Shown here: positions 5,072 to 7,100 of the stretch, piece by piece | Layout of the letters: every line of letters starts with the position of its first letter | Numbering within the stretch: position 1 is the stretch's first letter | Made by a program: the position numbers and the translations under genes | Origin: an uncultured Propionibacteriaceae bacterium | GTDB taxonomy: Bacteria > Actinomycetota > Actinomycetes > Propionibacteriales > Propionibacteriaceae | Direction: 5' to 3' | Length of the DNA: 7,100 bases | Assembly (NCBI GenBank): GCA_937965785.1 | Contig: CALCKT010000041.1 | Span: 1 to 7,100 of the forward strand | The notes under the pieces: generated by a model | The model's input: only the letters and a program-made list of their open reading frames with translations | Database searches by the model: none | Told to the model about the DNA's origin: nothing

Positions 5072-6268
5072 GTGATTGATGTCGTTGGTGTGCCCGCGTC
5101 CGGGCTCGACGAGTTGCCCCCGAGCCTGCGGGAGCTGGTGTCCTCGGCGCCTGTCGTGGTGGGTGGCGCCAGGCACCTGGAGATGCTTCCCGATCCGTCG
5201 CGTGGTGTTCCGTGGCCCAAGCCGCTGCGCGCCGGGGTGGCGGAGCTGTTCGGGGAACTCGGTGATGACGTGGTGGTGCTGGCCTCCGGTGACCCTCTGC
5301 TGTCCGGGGTGGGGACCACCCTGATGGAGGTGCTGGGAGCGGAACGCATCCGGGTGCATCCCGCGCTGTCGTCGGAGACCCTCGCACGCTCCCGGATGCT
5401 GTGGCCAGCGGAGACTGCCACCTGGGTTTCGCTGATCGAACGCGATCCTCGACACGTGCTGACGTTGGCCGCCCCCGGCGAACGGGTCATAGCCCTGTCC
5501 GCGGATCAGACCACCCCGGGTGAGCTGGCGCGGGCCCTGGTGACGGCGGGCTGGGGAAGTTCGGCCATGACTGTGCTCGGCGACCTCGGCACGCAGAGGG
5601 AGTCCCGGCAGGACTTCACTGCGGAAACCCTCGCCGCACACCAGGAGGAGCTGCCGCGCCTGAACGTGGTGGCCATCGAGTTCGGCACCGGAACTCATCC
5701 GATGGTCGTCGGGCCGCTGCTGCCCGACGGAGTCTTCGCCAACGACGGACAGCTGACGAAACAACCAATCAGGTTGCTGGCCCTGGCGGCGCTGGCGCCG
5801 GCACGAAACCAGGTGCTGTGGGATGTCGGGACGGGGTCGGGAAGCATCGGGATCTCCTGGTGTCGCAGCGCCCCCGGCACCCGCGCCGTCGCCTTCGAGA
5901 AACGCGGTGACCGCGCCGCCCGGGCCTGCGACAACGCGGCCCGCCTCGGGGTGGCGGACCGTTTCGAGGTGCGGGTGGGCGACGCCCTGACCTTGATGTC
6001 CGATCCGTCACTGCCCGTCCCGGATGCCATCTTCTTCGGTGGGGGCGCCAACGCGGAAACCTGCGAGACCGCACTGACCGTGCTTCCCGCCGGGGGTCGG
6101 CTGGTGATTCATTCGGTCACCCTGGAGACCGAGGTTCTGCTCGCCGATTTGCAGGCCCGTCTCGGCGGCGAGTTGATGAGGATCTCGTTCGAGACCGCGA
6201 AACCCCTCGGGTCGTTCCGCGGCTGGCAACCGGCACGTACCATCACCTGCTATTCGTTGATCAAATAG
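5072..6268 (+). CDS. cobL: Precorrin-6Y C5,15-methyltransferase (decarboxylating), CbiE-CbiT fusion
   Basis: This 398-residue two-domain enzyme methylates precorrin-6Y at C5 and C15 and removes the acetate carboxyl at C12, giving precorrin-8X. Residues 1 to ~205 are the CbiE-type tetrapyrrole methylase, with the conserved ASGDPLLSGVG at 71-81 and VVVGGARHL at 28-36. Residues ~218-398 are the CbiT-type Rossmann methyltransferase. Marks there are FANDGQLTKQPIR (222-234), the SAM motif DVGTGSGSIG (251-260) and DAIFFGGG (318-325). The open frame extends far upstream, but the GTG at 5072 gives the family-like start (M)IDVVGVPASGLDELPP; longer versions would cross the riboswitch region. No Shine-Dalgarno sequence precedes it, so the message may be leaderless or nearly so. 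It diverges from the riboswitch-led operon and is followed by a hairpin. Confidence 0.93.
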   Translation: MIDVVGVPASGLDELPPSLRELVSSAPVVVGGARHLEMLPDPSRGVPWPKPLRAGVAELFGELGDDVVVLASGDPLLSGVGTTLMEVLGAERIRVHPALSSETLARSRMLWPAETATWVSLIERDPRHVLTLAAPGERVIALSADQTTPGELARALVTAGWGSSAMTVLGDLGTQRESRQDFTAETLAAHQEELPRLNVVAIEFGTGTHPMVVGPLLPDGVFANDGQLTKQPIRLLALAALAPARNQVLWDVGTGSGSIGISWCRSAPGTRAVAFEKRGDRAARACDNAARLGVADRFEVRVGDALTLMSDPSLPVPDAIFFGGGANAETCETALTVLPAGGRLVIHSVTLETEVLLADLQARLGGELMRISFETAKPLGSFRGWQPARTITCYSLIK

Positions 6269-6290
6269 ACCTCATGCCCGTTCATCTCCT

Positions 6291-6310
6291 CGGCGCCTGA
6301 CCAGGTGCCG
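6291..6310 (+). terminator. Probable terminator hairpin after cobL
   Basis: An 8-base-pair stem (6291-6298 with 6303-6310, one G-U pair) closes on a GACC tetraloop, 22 bases after the cobL stop. Only TTT (6314-6316) follows, so the U-run is weak. Such hairpins with poor U-tracts are common in high-GC actinobacteria. It separates cobL from the TadE-like gene. Confidence 0.4.
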
Positions 6311-6410
6311 CCGGTTTGCTGAACCCGCATGACACCGAGCCGCTGTTCAACGAAGTGAACTGCCCGCCACAATTCTTTCTCGCCCCCGACCGCCAGGGCC
6401 GCGCGAGGCC

Positions 6411-6416
6411 TAGGAT
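6411..6416 (+). promoter_or_regulatory. -10 element for a leaderless TadE-like transcript
   Basis: TAGGAT fits the actinobacterial -10 pattern TA-N-N-N-T and ends six bases before the ATG at 6423. Transcription would start at or next to the ATG, and no Shine-Dalgarno sequence is present. No clear -35 element is visible. This favours a separate leaderless message over read-through from cobL. Confidence 0.5.
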
Positions 6417-6422
6417 CATGCC

Positions 6423-6824
6423 ATGAGGAGCGTTCGGGCCCGCGGCGAGCGCGGCGCCATCACGGTGTGGACGGCGGTCGCGCTGATCGGTTTCATTCTG
6501 ATCGTCGGGATCGGGGTGGATTTCGCGGGACAGGTCAGGGCCACACAGGAGGCCCGTGGTGTCGCGGCGGAGGCCGCCCGGTCGGGAAACCAGCACCTGC
6601 GGATGACGGACGGGCGTCTGAGGCCCGACCCAGCGGTCGCGAAAAAAGCGGCCGAGAACTACGTGGCGGCGTCCCGGTTCCACGGCACGGCCCGGGTGAT
6701 CGGCGATGACATCGTCGAGGTGGAGGTGACGGGGGAATACACCTGCGTGTTCCTGAAAGCCATCGGGATCACCACTCTCCCGGTCCGGGCGAAGGGCACC
6801 TCCGAACTACATCATTCCTCCTAG
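6423..6824 (+). CDS. TadE-like pilin/secretion-neighbourhood protein
   Basis: The 133-residue protein has a short basic start (MRSVRARGERG) and one hydrophobic segment at about 12-33. A helical amphipathic stretch follows (FAGQVRATQEARGVAAEAAR), then a small extracytoplasmic domain. This layout, with ERGAITVW at the membrane border, matches TadE-family minor pilins of actinobacterial Tad/Flp loci and the Rv3654c/Rv3655c-like proteins. Processing would be after G11 if it follows the prepilin rule. The glutamate at +5 found in TadE and Flp prepilins is absent, so cleavage is uncertain. C108 is the only cysteine. Other tad genes are not in the window: upstream is cobL and downstream is non-coding DNA. 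The ATG at 6423 is supported by the -10 six bases before it. The broad family call is fairly secure; the specific role is not. Confidence 0.7.
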   Translation: MRSVRARGERGAITVWTAVALIGFILIVGIGVDFAGQVRATQEARGVAAEAARSGNQHLRMTDGRLRPDPAVAKKAAENYVAASRFHGTARVIGDDIVEVEVTGEYTCVFLKAIGITTLPVRAKGTSELHHSS

Positions 6825-7045
6825 AAACCCCGAGAGGACACCGCTGGCCCTGCCGCTGCTCATCCGACCGGTCAACGGTTTTCCACGCGCCAAATTGCTC
6901 CCCGGAAATCGCAGATGAAGATCAGCCATGGTGATCACCCCGAGGACACACCAAGGCTTGCTCAAAACCACCCTCAACCGCATTCCCGCGGCAGAGGACC
7001 GCTGAAAATGAACACGCCTTTCACACCGCTGGCCGGACAGCACCC
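6825..7045. other. Intergenic region between converging genes
   Basis: I see no credible gene in these ~220 bases. It holds a 12-base exact direct repeat, ACACCGCTGGCC, at 6838-6849 and 7023-7034. It also holds a perfect palindrome, GGTGATCACC, at 6930-6939, and a short ACCG/CGGT hairpin followed by TTTT near 6872-6888 that could weakly terminate the TadE-like transcript. An ATG at 7008 opens a plus-strand frame to the window end, but the codon pattern there favours the opposite strand. Confidence 0.4.
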
Positions 7046-7100
7046 TCAGCAGCCGTGTTTGTTGTGGTTGGTGGGGCAGGGGGCGTTTTTGGTGGGGGTG
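7046..7100 (-). CDS. 3' end of an unidentified minus-strand gene (runs off the right edge)
   Basis: The final 17 codons read TPTKNAPCPTNHNKHGC and then stop with TGA at 7048-7046. Fifteen of the 17 codons end in C and the other two are AAA. This is strong coding-like bias on the minus strand, and a sharp change from the mixed C/G-ending codons of the cobalamin genes. The plus strand of the same bases is a G/T-rich run (from about 7052 on). The cysteine- and histidine-containing tail (PCPTNHNKHGC) could bind metal, but 17 residues are too few to name a family. Confidence 0.5.
   Translation of the reverse strand, partial: TPTKNAPCPTNHNKHGC

Noticed and set aside
4798..5490. Minus-strand frame through the riboswitch, including a segment reading MRELIQIVEQWGRWAR
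   Set aside because: The peptide looks helical, but it is the translation of the riboswitch core and the antisense of cobL. No ribosome-binding site or family match supports it.
7008..7100. Plus-strand ORF from ATG 7008 to the window end, with a hydrophobic tail
   Set aside because: It lacks a Shine-Dalgarno sequence, and its G/T-rich codons are explained better by the C-ending minus-strand gene ending at 7046.

Overview
The window is high-GC actinobacterial DNA: C/G-ending codons, leaderless-looking starts, a GTG start and a cobO-cobB-cobA gene order. The cobalamin genes and the TadE-like pilin would suit a relative of the Propionibacteriaceae, but that placement is inference. It is mostly a cobalamin (vitamin B12) biosynthesis locus with unrelated genes on each side.

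Left flank (1-989). The first 76 bases hold the 5' end of a minus-strand gene for a protein that looks like an AAA/SMC-type ATPase. A roughly 350-base intergenic stretch rich in inverted repeats follows. Then comes a plus-strand EXLDI-family protein of 173 residues, probably read from a leaderless message with a 10-base palindrome in its promoter.

Cobalamin locus (990-6268). The minus-strand operon reads, in transcription order: cobalamin riboswitch (about 5055-4930), a 57-codon small ORF (4901-4728), cobO, a cobB-cobC fusion, cobA. Adjacent reading frames overlap by 1, 7 and 4 bases, so translation is probably coupled. CobA makes precorrin-2 from uroporphyrinogen III. The CobB half amidates cobyrinate at a and c, and CobO adenosylates the corrinoid. 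The CobC-like half probably supplies the (R)-1-aminopropan-2-ol phosphate linker. Divergent from the riboswitch is cobL (CbiE-CbiT fusion), which methylates precorrin-6Y at C5 and C15 and decarboxylates it. The other ring-modifying enzymes and the cobalt chelatase are not in the window.

The most unusual part lies between the riboswitch and cobO. The 57-residue small ORF resembles the first ~45 residues of ChlI-type Mg/Co-chelatase ATPases, but its Walker A loop is missing. The same stretch holds a strong interrupted hairpin. It may be the residue of a deleted chelatase gene kept as a leader/coupling ORF, or a regulatory RNA element.

Right flank (6269-7100). After a probable terminator hairpin there is a leaderless TadE-like pilin gene. 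A ~220-base non-coding stretch follows, and then the 3' end of a minus-strand gene with strikingly different codon use. I found no RNA genes, CRISPR array or complete mobile element.
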